The translations under genes were made by a program, and so were the position numbers. From W0P33-017 sp963640395 (lineage in GTDB: Bacteria; Bacillota; Clostridia; Lachnospirales; Lachnospiraceae), in assembly GCA_963640395.1 (NCBI GenBank), contig CAVHZH010000111.1:1-6046 (forward strand): 6,046 nt of DNA, read 5' to 3'. The notes below the pieces were generated by a model. The model saw only the letters and a program-made list of their open reading frames with translations, made no database searches and was not told the origin of the DNA. Shown piece by piece: positions 5,963 through 6,046 of the stretch. Within the stretch, counting starts at the first letter, position 1. Every line of letters starts with the position of its first letter.

Positions 5963-6046
5963 CATGCTGGCGCTATATGAAATGCGATACTTTATCGTCT
6001 TTGGTCATGCGCGCACATGTATCGCAGGCACGCTCTCGCTACTTGT
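5963..6046. other. 3' flank of cbiA; no confident gene
   Basis: An ATG at 5964, one base after the cbiA stop, opens a frame that runs to the window edge (27 codons, MLALYEMRYFIVFGHARTC...). It has no Shine-Dalgarno-like sequence at a proper distance and I recognise no family. The stretch contains a 7-bp inverted repeat (gcgatac 5984-5990, gtatcgc 6019-6025) and a small overlapping hairpin (cgata 5985-5989, tatcg 5993-5997). There is no T-tract, so I do not call a terminator. It may be the edge of a dispersed repeat or the intergenic region closing the operon. Confidence 0.3.

Noticed and set aside
5477..5965. 162-codon minus-strand open frame opposite the cbiA 3' part
   Set aside because: It lies opposite the conserved CbiA glutaminase domain, has no plausible domain and no supporting ribosome binding site.

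Overview
The window carries part of a cobalamin (vitamin B12) corrin-ring operon, read entirely on the + strand. Strong AGGAG-type ribosome binding sites, very tight gene packing, a moderately high G+C content and the gene fusions suggest an anaerobic Firmicute, most likely a gut Lachnospiraceae member. That placement is inferred from protein style; no rRNA or other marker is present. The methyltransferases look like anaerobic (early cobalt insertion) pathway enzymes, and no aerobic-route marker (cobG, cobN) is visible.

Layout: positions 1-151 hold a probable C-terminal tail of an upstream gene (stop at 56-58), a perfect palindrome at 43-69 that covers that stop, and a short leader. Then come cbiL (152-838), cbiF (839-1597), cbiH (1594-2334), a triple-domain cbiJ-cbiE-cbiT fusion (2361-4577) and cbiA (4574-5962). 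Junctions are 0 nt, a 4-nt ATGA overlap, a 26-nt gap and another ATGA overlap, so the five genes are very probably co-transcribed and partly translationally coupled. The last 84 bases have no confident gene.

Pathway logic: CbiL methylates C20 of cobalt-factor II, CbiH methylates C17 and contracts the ring, CbiF methylates C11, the fused CbiJ domain reduces cobalt-precorrin-6A, CbiT and CbiE methylate C15 and C5 (CbiT also decarboxylates the C12 acetate), and CbiA amidates the a and c side chains of cobyrinate. CbiG, CbiD and CbiC, which are needed between these steps, are not in the window and must lie elsewhere if the pathway is complete.

The most unusual item is inside the CbiJ part of the fusion. 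About 130 bp (2554-2683) of stacked palindromes flanked by a 14-bp direct repeat sits in frame between two conserved CbiJ motifs. The direct repeats are 114 bp apart, exactly 38 codons, so the element reads as protein and its loss would leave the gene in frame. It looks like an in-frame, protein-coding palindromic repeat insertion.
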